Below, piece by piece: positions 15,556-23,107 of a stretch of 32,190 nucleotides of DNA. Under the pieces are notes generated by a model. That model had not been told where the DNA came from and ran no database searches. It saw only the letters and a program-made list of their open reading frames with translations. The position numbers were made by a program, and so were the translations under genes. This DNA comes from Bacteroidales bacterium (GTDB lineage Bacteria; Bacteroidota; Bacteroidia; Bacteroidales; UBA3824). The stretch covers positions 1 to 32,190 of the forward strand of contig JAFXZT010000153.1 of the NCBI GenBank assembly GCA_017541145.1, read 5' to 3'. The stretch's first letter is position 1, and every line of letters begins with the position of its first letter.

Positions 15556-16143
15556 ATGATGAAACAAATGAACAAATTTATCGGCAAATTGCTTGTTTTG
15601 GCAGTTTTGCTTTCGTTGAGCGTTAATTTGTTTGCTTAACAATATGAAAAAGGACTTGTAAAAGTTCGCCAATATGATGGCATTTATGTCTTTTGTGATA
15701 ATGAACCTATTAGCGAATATGAAATTGTTAATAGAATGCAAATAAAACTTGCATGGTCAGGACATTATACTGAAATTAGAAAAAGATTTCTAAAAGAAGC
15801 CAAATCATATCCGATGGCACAAGCAATTGTACTTGCTGACGGTGGTAGAGCAATTGCAATTAAGTTTAAAGATTCTAATGATGAGAATATTGATATTGCC
15901 CGTGCAACAAAAGAAAACGGTGTATACATTTTCACGGATTGTACTCCGCTTTCAGAATATGAAGTTCTTGGAGAGAAGAAAGTTGCCTCAACAGCAAGAG
16001 CCGCAATGGGAATGTCAGTTTCATATACCACAGTGAAAGAAAAATTGACAAAAAAAGCCGTTAAAGAATATCCGAATGCGTCAGGCATTCTTTTGGATTT
16101 CGGTGGTGTATCAGATAAAACAGAAATTATAAAATTCAAATAA
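15556..16143 (+). pseudogene. Exported protein with duplicated domain, interrupted by an in-frame stop
   Basis: Reading from ATG 15556 gives a signal peptide (MMKQMNKFIGKLLVLAVLLS... ending NLFA), then TAA at 15637-15639, then an uninterrupted frame QYEKGLVKVRQYDG... to the stop at 16143. Only one codon breaks a 195-codon frame, right after the signal peptide; a CAA-to-TAA change would explain it. The mature part is two copies of a ~70-residue module: G-I/V-Y-V/I-F-x-D-x-x-P-I/L-SEYE, then KEA/KEYP-x-A, then I-K-F-K. The intact stretch from ATG 15736 to 16143 could be misread as a 135-residue gene. Twelve bases follow before the next gene. Function unknown. Confidence 0.75.
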
Positions 16144-16172
16144 ACTTATCAAAAAATGAAAAAGTAAAGTTT

Positions 16173-16721
16173 TTGTTCGCCATGTTACTTATGGTAACGG
16201 CGTTAGGATTCACCGCTTGTAGCGATGACGATGAAGGCAAATTAGTTTCGTTTGCCTCAGAACTCTCTGAACTTGGTGATGCTCTCGGCATGGAATTTAA
16301 GGAAAGTGATTTTCAATATAAAGGTACGGCAACCGTTTCAAAAAGCGGTGATAACAAAATCCTTATAAAAGAAGACGGTACTGACGGTGCCCAATGGATT
16401 TTGAACAACATCAGAGAAGCCTCAAACGGTTTTGTTTTCGATGTTGATGCAACAACCGTTGATGATGTTAAATTTACGAATTATTCAGGTTATCATCTTG
16501 AAGGTGAAACCAAAACATACGGCGGCGGTTATATTTCAACAAATAAGAAATTAGAATTCTACATTTATTCTACGATGGAAGAAGTTTTGGACGCGGCTCT
16601 TGATGAAGAAACGGAAGATGCTTTGGTAGACCTTCTTATCGCCGGTGGTTACACCGCTGAAGATGCAAAAGAAGATGCTAAACAAAAAGTTGTTTTTGAA
16701 TTTACTCTTACAAAAAAATAA
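16173..16721 (+). CDS. Small acidic lipoprotein, probable frameshift at its start
   Basis: The visible frame encodes a lipoprotein: hydrophobic core LLMVTALGFTAC then SDDDEG, with the Cys as the lipidation site. The mature part is acidic (about 165 residues) with YKGTATV, DGAQWIL and GGYISTNKKLEFYIYS. The only in-frame starts are TTG 16173 and ATG 16182, which give a signal peptide without a positive N-terminus. An ATG at 16156 reads MKK-stop; one extra A in the A-run after it would give MKKVKFLFAMLL..., a normal lipoprotein start. So a 1-base deletion (or a sequence error) is likely. It is 12 nt downstream of the interrupted gene, probably in one operon, and is closed by a terminator at 16762. 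No family recognised. Confidence 0.7.
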   Translation: MFAMLLMVTALGFTACSDDDEGKLVSFASELSELGDALGMEFKESDFQYKGTATVSKSGDNKILIKEDGTDGAQWILNNIREASNGFVFDVDATTVDDVKFTNYSGYHLEGETKTYGGGYISTNKKLEFYIYSTMEEVLDAALDEETEDALVDLLIAGGYTAEDAKEDAKQKVVFEFTLTKK

Positions 16722-16761
16722 AATTCAAAAAAATAAATCCGACAAATTATTTTATTGTTAC

Positions 16762-16798
16762 GCGGTTTTGGTTCTTGAAATCAAAAACCGCTTTTTTT
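16762..16798 (+). terminator. Terminator before the third amylase gene
   Basis: GCGGTTTT (16762-16769) pairs with AAAACCGC (16784-16791), followed by seven T. The T-run touches the LacI operator that begins at 16799. Confidence 0.85.
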
Positions 16799-16812
16799 CG
16801 CAATCGTTTGCG
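16799..16812. promoter_or_regulatory. LacI operator upstream of the SusA-like amylase gene
   Basis: CGCAATCGTTTGCG followed by CATTTT. The centre (16805.5) is 61.5 bp before the -7 box at 16867. Confidence 0.78.
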
Positions 16813-16866
16813 CATTTTCCTGTTTTAATTCTTAACAAAATATTATGCTTTTAGTCCTAAAAAAAT

Positions 16867-16874
16867 TAAATTTG
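16867..16874 (+). promoter_or_regulatory. -7 box of the SusA-like amylase gene
   Basis: TAAATTTG is a full match to TAnnTTTG. No TTG lies 20 nt upstream. The leader would be about 24 nt. Confidence 0.65.
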
Positions 16875-16904
16875 CAACTATAAACATAATATTAAGAATA
16901 AGAC

Positions 16905-18731
16905 ATGCAAAAAAAAATTTTTGCTGCGTTGTTAGCGGCAGCATCGCTCAACGTCAGCGCACAAAACTTAAAAGTTCAGCCTGAATTTTGGTATTCGGGA
17001 TTCAAAAATCCTGAAGTTCAGGTTTTAATTTACGGTGATAACATCAGCCGTTCAAAAGCCTCTATCACAGCCAAAGAAGCAAAACTGCTTAGCGAACAAA
17101 GGGTTCAGAACAAAAATTATCTGTTCTTAAACTTGAAAGCCGGCGGTGCTGAAAAATTTGAAATCATATTGCAGGATTCCACTTCAAAAAAGAAAAAGCC
17201 GGTAAAAATCGCTTACGAAATCAAAGAACGCACAAAACGCAGTTACGGTTTTTCCGACAAGGATTTGATGTGCCTTATTATGCCCGACAGATTTGCTAAC
17301 GGCGATGTTAACAACGATAATATGCCGGGAATGTTGGAAAAAGCAAACAATTCTGACCCGAACGGCAGACACGGCGGCGACCTCAAAGGTATTGAAGACC
17401 ACGTTGATTATCTCAGAGACCTTGGTCTTACAGCCGTTTGGTTAAATCCTGTTTTGGAAAATAATATGCCCGCATATTCGTATCACGGCTATGCAGTAAC
17501 AGATTTTTATAAAGTTGACGCCCGTTTCGGCACCAACGAAGATTACAAACGTCTTTCCGAAAAACTCCATCAAAACGGCATAAAACTCGTTATGGATATG
17601 ATTTTCAACCATTGCGGAAGCAACAATTTCTTGTACAAAGACGTGCCGGATTCTACATGGTTTCATTTTTGGAAAGAGGGTTATACACCTTCTAATTATA
17701 GAGGAACGGCTTGTTTTGACCCGCACGTTTCAAAAAGCGATTACAAGAAGATGGACGAAGGTTGGTTCGACAAGACAATGCCCGACATCAATCAGAAAAA
17801 CGAGATGTTCTTAACCTATTTGATTCAAAATTCGATGTGGTGGGCAGAATATGTCGGCTTAGACGGTATCAGAATGGACACTTATCCTTACAACGACAAA
17901 TACGCGATGAACAAATGGTGCAAACGCATGCACGAAGAGTTCCCGAATTTTTCGCTGCTTGGAGAATGTTGGTTGAATGATAATCCGTTTACCTCGTATT
18001 ATACTCCGGGAATCAAACACTTAGACGGCTTTGAATCTGGGCTTGACCACGTAACGGATTTTCCGTTGTATTTTGCATTGTCAAAGGGTTTTAACGAGGA
18101 AAACGGTTGGGATACCGGCATTTCAAGAGTTTATCAGAATTTTGTTTCTGACTTTTTGCAACCCTATCCTGAGAACAATTTAGTATTTTTCTCAAATCAT
18201 GACGTTGACCGTCCGGCTACTGTTGTAAAAGGCGATGTTGACAAATTGAAAATGATTTACACGATAATTTTGACGACCCGCGGTATTCCGTGTCTTTATT
18301 ACGGCGACGAAATTTTGTACGAAAGTCCTGAATCCGGCGATGGTTTCAAACGTCAAAATATGTTTGGCGGTTGGCAGGGCGACAAGAAGAACGCTTTCAC
18401 CGGCGAAAATCTTTCTGCAAAAGAAAAAGATATGCAGAAATTTGTTTCAACTTTGGCAAATTTCCGTAAAAAATCGTCTGCTTTTTCCGGCAAAATGACA
18501 CATTTTATTCCTGAAAACGGCGTTTATGTTTATTTCCGTATCAACGGTAATGACAAAGTTATGGTTGTAATTAACTCTTCTGAAAAAGAACAAGAGATTG
18601 ATTTAACAAGATTTGCAGAGTGTATAGACGGTGTAAAATCAATGGAAAATGTATTGACAAACAGCGTTAATTCTCCAAAAGGAAAACTCAAAATTTCAGC
18701 AAAAACTCCGCAAGTTTGGAATTTAAAATAA
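16905..18731 (+). CDS. Periplasmic neopullulanase/cyclomaltodextrinase-type amylase (GH13, SusA-like)
   Basis: A 608-residue protein with a cleavable signal peptide (LNVSA before QNL). Residues about 22-110 are the N-terminal beta domain of cyclomaltodextrinases (VQPEFWYSGFKNPEVQVLIYG). The GH13 barrel follows, with MPDRFANGD, the HGGDLKGI segment and DMIFNHCG, then catalytic Asp325 (GIRMDTYP), Glu354 (LLGECW) and Asp433 (FSNHDVDR). The C-terminal domain ends in VWNLK. Order, length and signal match SusA-type periplasmic neopullulanases (about 617 residues in Bacteroides), which cut maltooligosaccharides, pullulan and cyclodextrins. It has its own LacI operator and terminator. No SusB, SusC or SusD gene accompanies it in this window. 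Confidence 0.93.
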   Translation: MQKKIFAALLAAASLNVSAQNLKVQPEFWYSGFKNPEVQVLIYGDNISRSKASITAKEAKLLSEQRVQNKNYLFLNLKAGGAEKFEIILQDSTSKKKKPVKIAYEIKERTKRSYGFSDKDLMCLIMPDRFANGDVNNDNMPGMLEKANNSDPNGRHGGDLKGIEDHVDYLRDLGLTAVWLNPVLENNMPAYSYHGYAVTDFYKVDARFGTNEDYKRLSEKLHQNGIKLVMDMIFNHCGSNNFLYKDVPDSTWFHFWKEGYTPSNYRGTACFDPHVSKSDYKKMDEGWFDKTMPDINQKNEMFLTYLIQNSMWWAEYVGLDGIRMDTYPYNDKYAMNKWCKRMHEEFPNFSLLGECWLNDNPFTSYYTPGIKHLDGFESGLDHVTDFPLYFALSKGFNEENGWDTGISRVYQNFVSDFLQPYPENNLVFFSNHDVDRPATVVKGDVDKLKMIYTIILTTRGIPCLYYGDEILYESPESGDGFKRQNMFGGWQGDKKNAFTGENLSAKEKDMQKFVSTLANFRKKSSAFSGKMTHFIPENGVYVYFRINGNDKVMVVINSSEKEQEIDLTRFAECIDGVKSMENVLTNSVNSPKGKLKISAKTPQVWNLK

Positions 18732-18760
18732 CATAGGAAAGTTATAAAAATAGAAGTTTT

Positions 18761-18815
18761 TCCCTGTCTATGTTTCCCTGTCCCGTGAGGAAGCGAACAT
18801 AGGCAGGGATTTTTA
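18761..18815 (+). terminator. Terminator of the SusA-like amylase gene
   Basis: TCCCTGTCTATGTT (18761-18774) pairs with AACATAGGCAGGGA (18796-18809), 14 bp with one G-U, followed by TTTTTATTT. Confidence 0.88.
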
Positions 18816-18858
18816 TTTGTATTAACTTTTTTTAAAGGTTTAATCGTAAAAACTTTTT

Positions 18859-18866
18859 TATTTTTG
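18859..18866 (+). promoter_or_regulatory. -7 box of the PD-(D/E)XK transposase gene
   Basis: TATTTTTG matches TAnnTTTG. Transcription would start about 18873, only some nine bases before the ATG at 18882. Confidence 0.55.
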
Positions 18867-18881
18867 CAAAAATTATCGAAA

Positions 18882-19880
18882 ATGGTACGAGTATTTAATC
18901 CCATATACGACACAGTCTTCAAATATTTAGTAGGAGATGAGCGAGTTGCAAAAGTTTTGCTCAGTAATATTTTGGACAAAACAATTGAAAGTGTTTCAAT
19001 GAAACATAACGATCATGTTTTTCAAGTTCAAGACGATCTGAAACTTTTGCGCATTGACTTTGCTGCGACAATTGTTAACAACGACGGTACAAAAGAAGTT
19101 GTAACAATTGAAATTCAAAAAGCATACGAAGAAGACGAAGTTATGAGATTTAGGAGTTATTTTGGTTTGCAAAGTCAAAGCGAGGATAACGCCGAAAAAA
19201 TCACCAAGGTAAGACACAGCAGAAAGAATCCCGGGCAAACAGAAACATACGAAGTTTTAAAACCGTATCATATTTATTCGATTTACATTTTGGGACATAA
19301 ACTTGGTAAGGGATATGAATACGCCGTTATGAAAGGTTCATTTGTTTTTGAAGATTTGGACGGAAACAAAATAGATTTATCTATTCATAATGATTTTATT
19401 AACGGTATGACCCATCATATCGTGATAATTCAAATACCGTATTTACCTGCAAAGCCCAAAAAGCATCTTGAAAAATTACTCAGCGTTTTTGACCAGCGTA
19501 ATAAAGTTAAAGACAACGCTAAATATGTCACTATTGAAGACCTCGGAATTGACGAAGATTATAATATTTTAGTCAACCGTCTTATACGAGCTACGGGTGA
19601 CGTACAACTTGTCGGCGACCTTGATTTTGAAGCCCAAATGTTGCGTAAATTGGAGCGTGACCGAATCAACCTTGACGATGCTCAAATAAAATTAGAGAAC
19701 GCCGAAAAGCAATTAGCAGAACAAAAATCGCAACTTCAAGAACAGAAATCACGACTTCAAGAGAAAGAATCCCAACTTGAAGCGATGATAAAAATGTCTG
19801 CATCTCTTGGCGCGACACCTCAAAAAATTGCCCAAAATTTAAATATTTCGCTTGAAAAAGTATTGAAAATTTTGAACTAA
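18882..19880 (+). CDS. PD-(D/E)XK nuclease family transposase (Rpn-like), complete
   Basis: From ATG 18882 (MVRVFNPIYDTVFKYLVGD) the protein has 332 residues. The in-frame TTG at 18864 lies inside the -7 box and is unlikely as a start. The nuclease core is visible: Asp59 in RIDF, then Glu77-x-Gln79 in TIEIQK, as in the PDDEXK_2/Rpn family. A middle domain (YEYAVMKG, NGMTHH, QIPYLP, FDQR) follows. A coiled coil of seven-residue QKSQLQE-type repeats covers about 265-300, and a small HTH-like end (ATPQKIAQNLNISLEKVLKIL) closes it. Rpn proteins act in recombination or as putative transposases. It is the full-length paralogue of the fragment at 2-691, and no terminal inverted repeats are seen around it. 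Abundant in Bacteroidota genomes. Confidence 0.88.
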   Translation: MVRVFNPIYDTVFKYLVGDERVAKVLLSNILDKTIESVSMKHNDHVFQVQDDLKLLRIDFAATIVNNDGTKEVVTIEIQKAYEEDEVMRFRSYFGLQSQSEDNAEKITKVRHSRKNPGQTETYEVLKPYHIYSIYILGHKLGKGYEYAVMKGSFVFEDLDGNKIDLSIHNDFINGMTHHIVIIQIPYLPAKPKKHLEKLLSVFDQRNKVKDNAKYVTIEDLGIDEDYNILVNRLIRATGDVQLVGDLDFEAQMLRKLERDRINLDDAQIKLENAEKQLAEQKSQLQEQKSRLQEKESQLEAMIKMSASLGATPQKIAQNLNISLEKVLKILN

Positions 19881-19939
19881 TTTTCATTCATGGTGACAAA
19901 GGACAGCATTTGATGAAAACTTCACCGATGCCACCTTTT

Positions 19940-19975
19940 AATAAAAAAAGCCTGATAACTAACTGCTATCAGGCT
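19940..19975 (-). terminator. Terminator of typA
   Basis: On the minus strand AGCCTGATA (19967-19975) pairs with TATCAGGCT (19949-19957), followed by a 7-T run. Confidence 0.92.
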
Positions 19976-20000
19976 GAAATATAAATTACTAACAAATATT

Positions 20001-21812
20001 TTAGTCATCCTTTCGGTTGGCACGTTTACGTTCTGTTTCGTCGAGAATTATCTTGCGCAAACGAATTGTTTTTGGTGTTACTTCTACATATTCGTCTTCT
20101 CTGATATATTCCATACATTCTTCCAACGACATCTTGGTAGCCGGTTCTATCATTACCTTGTCATCAGAACCCGCAGCACGCATGTTTGTAAGTTTCTTTG
20201 TCTTTGTTACGTTAACAACGATATCGTCCTGACGTGTAGTTTCACCGATGATTTCTCCGGCGTAAACCTCATCTCCCGGTTCAATGAAGAATTTTCCACG
20301 GCTCTGAAGGTTGTTGATTGAATAAGGAATTGCTGTACCGGTTTCCATTGCGATAAGCGAACCGTTGCGTTCACTTGAGAAATCTCCTCTCCACGGTTCA
20401 AAATCCTTAAATCTGTGCGATATAATTGCTTCACCTTCAGTAGAAGTAAGTATCGGGTTTGTTAAACCGATAATACCTCTTGACGGGATATTAAATTCCA
20501 AGAATACACGATCGTCTTTGGTTTCGATATTAAGAATATCACCTTTGCGTTTCTGTACAAGGTCGATAACTCTTGAAGAGAAGTTTTCCGGAACTTCTAC
20601 TGTAAGAAGTTCTATCGGCTCCATCTTAACACCGTCAACTTCTTTGATGATAACTTTCGGCTGACCGAGCTGAAGTTCATAACCTTCACGACGCATGGTT
20701 TCTACCAAAACTGCCAAGTGAAGAATACCACGTCCAAATACTTGAAGCTTTTCCGGAGAATCTGTTTCTTCGATTCTCAATGCGAGGTTCTTTTCGGTTT
20801 CTTTGAAAAGACGCTCTCTCAAGTGACGTGATGTTACGAATTTACCTTCTTTACCGAAGAATGGTGAGTTGTTGATTGTGAACAACATACTCATAGTAGG
20901 CTCGTCTACGTGAATACGTTTGAGTTCTTCCGGATTTTCTGGATCTGCTACTGTATCTCCAATATCAAAAGAATCAAGACCGAGAATAGCACATATTTCA
21001 CCACAAACGAGTTCTTGTTTACATTTTTCTTTACCAAGACCTTCAAATGTGTAAAGTTCTTTGATTGTAGAGCGTTCAATAGAGCCGTCAGCTTTCATGA
21101 CTGCAACATTCTGACCCGGTTTTATTGTACCACGGTAAATACGACCGATAGCAATACGACCTTGGTAAGATGAATAGTCCAAAGAACTAATCTGCATTTG
21201 CAACGGACCTTCTACAACTTTAGGAGCAGGAATATGTTTGATAATCAAGTCCAAAAGGTAAGATACATCCTGAGTAGGAGTTTTCCAATCCGGACCCATC
21301 CAGCCGGCTTTGGAGCTACCGTATGCTACAGGGAAATCAAGCTGATCTTCTGTTGCATTGAGCGAGAACATCAAATCGAATACTTGTTCGTAAACTTGTT
21401 CAGGTGTACAATTTGGCTTGTCTACTTTGTTAACTACTACAATAGGCTTAAGGTTGAGTTCAAGTGCCTTCTGAAGTACAAAACGAGTTTGAGGCATAGG
21501 ACCTTCAAATGCGTCTACCAAAAGGATAACACCGTCAGCCATATTCAAGACACGTTCTACCTCACCACCGAAATCAGAGTGACCCGGAGTATCTATGATA
21601 TTGATTTTTACGCCTTTGTATCTTACAGAAACGTTTTTTGAAAGAATTGTTATACCACGTTCGCGTTCGAGGTCGTTGTTATCTAGGATAAGGTCTTTTA
21701 CTTCCTGATTTTCTCTGAAAAGATGAGATTGATGCAATATTCTGTCAACCAAAGTGGTCTTGCCGTGGTCAACGTGAGCAATGATTGCAATATTCCTAAT
21801 GTCTTGTTGCAT
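20001..21812 (-). CDS. typA: Ribosome-associated translational GTPase TypA/BipA
   Basis: A 603-residue, full-length cytoplasmic GTPase of the elongation-factor family that binds the ribosome and helps 50S assembly and stress growth. The G motifs are all present: AHVDHGKTT (residues 12-20), RERGITI, DTPGHSDFGGEV, NKVDKP and the GSSKAGW segment. The EF-G-like domains follow (SLDYSSYQGRIAIGRIYRG, and the GRGILHLAVLVETMRREGYEL domain), then the BipA-specific C-terminal domain ending VTPKTIRLRK. It is a single-gene unit, with a promoter at 21855-21862 and a terminator at 19940-19975. Nothing unusual. Confidence 0.97.
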   Translation of the reverse strand: MQQDIRNIAIIAHVDHGKTTLVDRILHQSHLFRENQEVKDLILDNNDLERERGITILSKNVSVRYKGVKINIIDTPGHSDFGGEVERVLNMADGVILLVDAFEGPMPQTRFVLQKALELNLKPIVVVNKVDKPNCTPEQVYEQVFDLMFSLNATEDQLDFPVAYGSSKAGWMGPDWKTPTQDVSYLLDLIIKHIPAPKVVEGPLQMQISSLDYSSYQGRIAIGRIYRGTIKPGQNVAVMKADGSIERSTIKELYTFEGLGKEKCKQELVCGEICAILGLDSFDIGDTVADPENPEELKRIHVDEPTMSMLFTINNSPFFGKEGKFVTSRHLRERLFKETEKNLALRIEETDSPEKLQVFGRGILHLAVLVETMRREGYELQLGQPKVIIKEVDGVKMEPIELLTVEVPENFSSRVIDLVQKRKGDILNIETKDDRVFLEFNIPSRGIIGLTNPILTSTEGEAIISHRFKDFEPWRGDFSSERNGSLIAMETGTAIPYSINNLQSRGKFFIEPGDEVYAGEIIGETTRQDDIVVNVTKTKKLTNMRAAGSDDKVMIEPATKMSLEECMEYIREDEYVEVTPKTIRLRKIILDETERKRANRKDD

Positions 21813-21854
21813 TATGTTTTAGAACTTTAATATTATCTATAATTTTCAAGTGCG

Positions 21855-21862
21855 CAAAGATA
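21855..21862 (-). promoter_or_regulatory. -7 box of typA
   Basis: TATCTTTG on the minus strand is a full match to TAnnTTTG, about 43 nt before the start codon. A TTG at -33 is not obvious. Confidence 0.6.
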
Positions 21863-21914
21863 CTGAGATTTTGAAAAAAATAATATTATCTTTTGTTTAA
21901 CAATTCTTTAAAAA

Positions 21915-22547
21915 TTATTTTCCAACCGATTTATTGTTGCGGTAAATGTATTGAAACTTATCAATATCTGTTATCCCGTAACTTTTTATTTTTTTTTCGC
22001 TCAATTCCCGATCCTCATCGGTATTAAATCCGGGTATCAACGGTATTCTTACCGTAATTTTGTCCTGAAATCCTTTAGTACACAGATATTCAATATTTTC
22101 CAATACTTGTTTATTGTCCTTGCCGGTATATTTTTTATAAATGTCTGGGTTCATATCTTTGATGTCAACAATAAATTTGGTAGCAAATGTCAAAACATCA
22201 TCGAGATGCTCACGGTCTACATTTAGCGATGTCTCAAAATTATACGACCACAACGGATTGGCTATTTCATGAAACTCTTTTATAAACTTACTTCTAAGCA
22301 ATGGTTCGCCGCCGCCAAATGTAATTCCGCCATTGGTTGCCAAAAAATAAAGATTATCGGGTTTTACAATTTCAAATAATTCTTCCGGTGTATAATAAAC
22401 CCATGTTTTGTTTTCTGTAAGTGAATGAGGATTAAGACAATATTTGCATCTGAGCGGACAACTGCCAAAGGCTGCAAGTGTTGTAACGCCAAATCCGTCG
22501 GTCTTCATTCGATGTCTTACTATGCCGATAAATGGTGCAGTTTGCAT
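21915..22547 (-). CDS. Radical SAM protein, pyruvate formate-lyase activase-like
   Basis: A 210-residue radical SAM enzyme. CPLRCKYC gives the CxxxCxxC cluster-binding motif (Cys30, Cys34, Cys37). GGITFGGGEPLL is the glycine-rich SAM-binding motif of glycyl-radical-enzyme activases, with DIKDMNPDIYKKYTGKD and VRIPLIPGFN later. It is shorter than typical PflA (about 245 residues) and no glycyl radical enzyme gene is adjacent. The family could instead be one of the PflA-like proteins of other function. The start at 22547 agrees with a -7 box (TATATTTG, 22594-22601 on the minus strand). Confidence 0.82.
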   Translation of the reverse strand: MQTAPFIGIVRHRMKTDGFGVTTLAAFGSCPLRCKYCLNPHSLTENKTWVYYTPEELFEIVKPDNLYFLATNGGITFGGGEPLLRSKFIKEFHEIANPLWSYNFETSLNVDREHLDDVLTFATKFIVDIKDMNPDIYKKYTGKDNKQVLENIEYLCTKGFQDKITVRIPLIPGFNTDEDRELSEKKIKSYGITDIDKFQYIYRNNKSVGK

Positions 22548-22593
22548 TTCTATTTTTTATTGTTGTTGACTTGTTTCTGCATGTTTGAACTCA

Positions 22594-22601
22594 CAAATAT
22601 A
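22594..22601 (-). promoter_or_regulatory. -7 box of the radical SAM gene
   Basis: TATATTTG on the minus strand matches the -7 consensus about 47 nt before the start. No clear -33 TTG at the normal distance. Confidence 0.5.
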
Positions 22602-22644
22602 GTAATTTTCTACAAAAAATGTATAAACACGGCAACCGAAAATT

Positions 22645-22672
22645 TTGTTTTACGTTTTAAATTATATATTTG
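22645..22672 (+). promoter_or_regulatory. Promoter of the small membrane protein gene
   Basis: TTG (22645-22647), a 17-nt spacer and TATATTTG (22665-22672). It is back-to-back with the minus-strand box at 22594. Confidence 0.6.
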
Positions 22673-22704
22673 CAATATTGTTAACCTCAAAATTCTGATT
22701 AACC

Positions 22705-23019
22705 ATGGACGAAAATATTTTTTCGATAATGATGTTTATATTCGGCGGCGCATTGTTGCTCTATTCAGGAATCTCGTATCTTACGGGCGATACAATGATT
22801 ATGCACAAAAAAGCGTATTCTATTCCTCAAGGGAAAAAGAAGAAACCATACGTAAGAAAACTTTCCAAAGTAATTGCATTGATTGCGTTGTCATTCATTG
22901 CAAGCAGTTTAGTTGGTCTTACCGAAATTTATTGGTTGGCTGTGATTGTTCTTCTCGGCGGAATTGTCGGAACATGTATTTTGGGAAAGAAAATTATGAA
23001 CAGCCCCGACCCGAAATAA
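22705..23019 (+). CDS. Small integral membrane protein (DUF3784-like)
   Basis: A 104-residue protein with three hydrophobic segments: about residues 6-25 (IMMFIFGGALLLYSGISYL), 55-72 (VIALIALSFIASSLVGL) and 77-95 (LAVIVLLGGIVGTCILG). A basic loop (GKKKKPYVRK) separates the first two. The organisation resembles the small DUF3784-type membrane proteins; no function is known. It has its own promoter and shares a bidirectional terminator with rodA, which points towards it. Confidence 0.75.
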   Translation: MDENIFSIMMFIFGGALLLYSGISYLTGDTMIMHKKAYSIPQGKKKKPYVRKLSKVIALIALSFIASSLVGLTEIYWLAVIVLLGGIVGTCILGKKIMNSPDPK

Positions 23020-23033
23020 TTGATGTTATAATA

Positions 23034-23075
23034 AAAAACGGACGAGAAAATATTATCTTCCCGTCCGTTTTTATT
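23034..23075. terminator. Bidirectional terminator between the membrane protein gene and rodA
   Basis: ACGGACG-A-GAA (from 23038) pairs with TTC-C-CGTCCGT (to 23068), flanked by A-run and T-run. It works on both strands for two convergent transcripts. Confidence 0.85.
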
Positions 23076-23107
23076 TTGAGATATTGTTTCTTTTTAACAT
23101 CTTTTCG

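Noticed and set aside
15077-15626. ORFs on both strands across the nested GC-rich palindrome
   Set aside because: They arise from the inverted repeats and the tandem 18-bp copies (GDGEHIG repeats) and have no supporting start signals.
18864-18881. TTG start for the complete PD-(D/E)XK transposase
   Set aside because: The codon overlaps the -7 box and would add only MQKLSK; ATG 18882 gives the normal family start.
2-19880. Composite transposon bounded by the two PD-(D/E)XK genes
   Set aside because: The region between holds a tRNA and an ordered metabolic locus, and no terminal inverted repeats or target duplications are seen at either gene.
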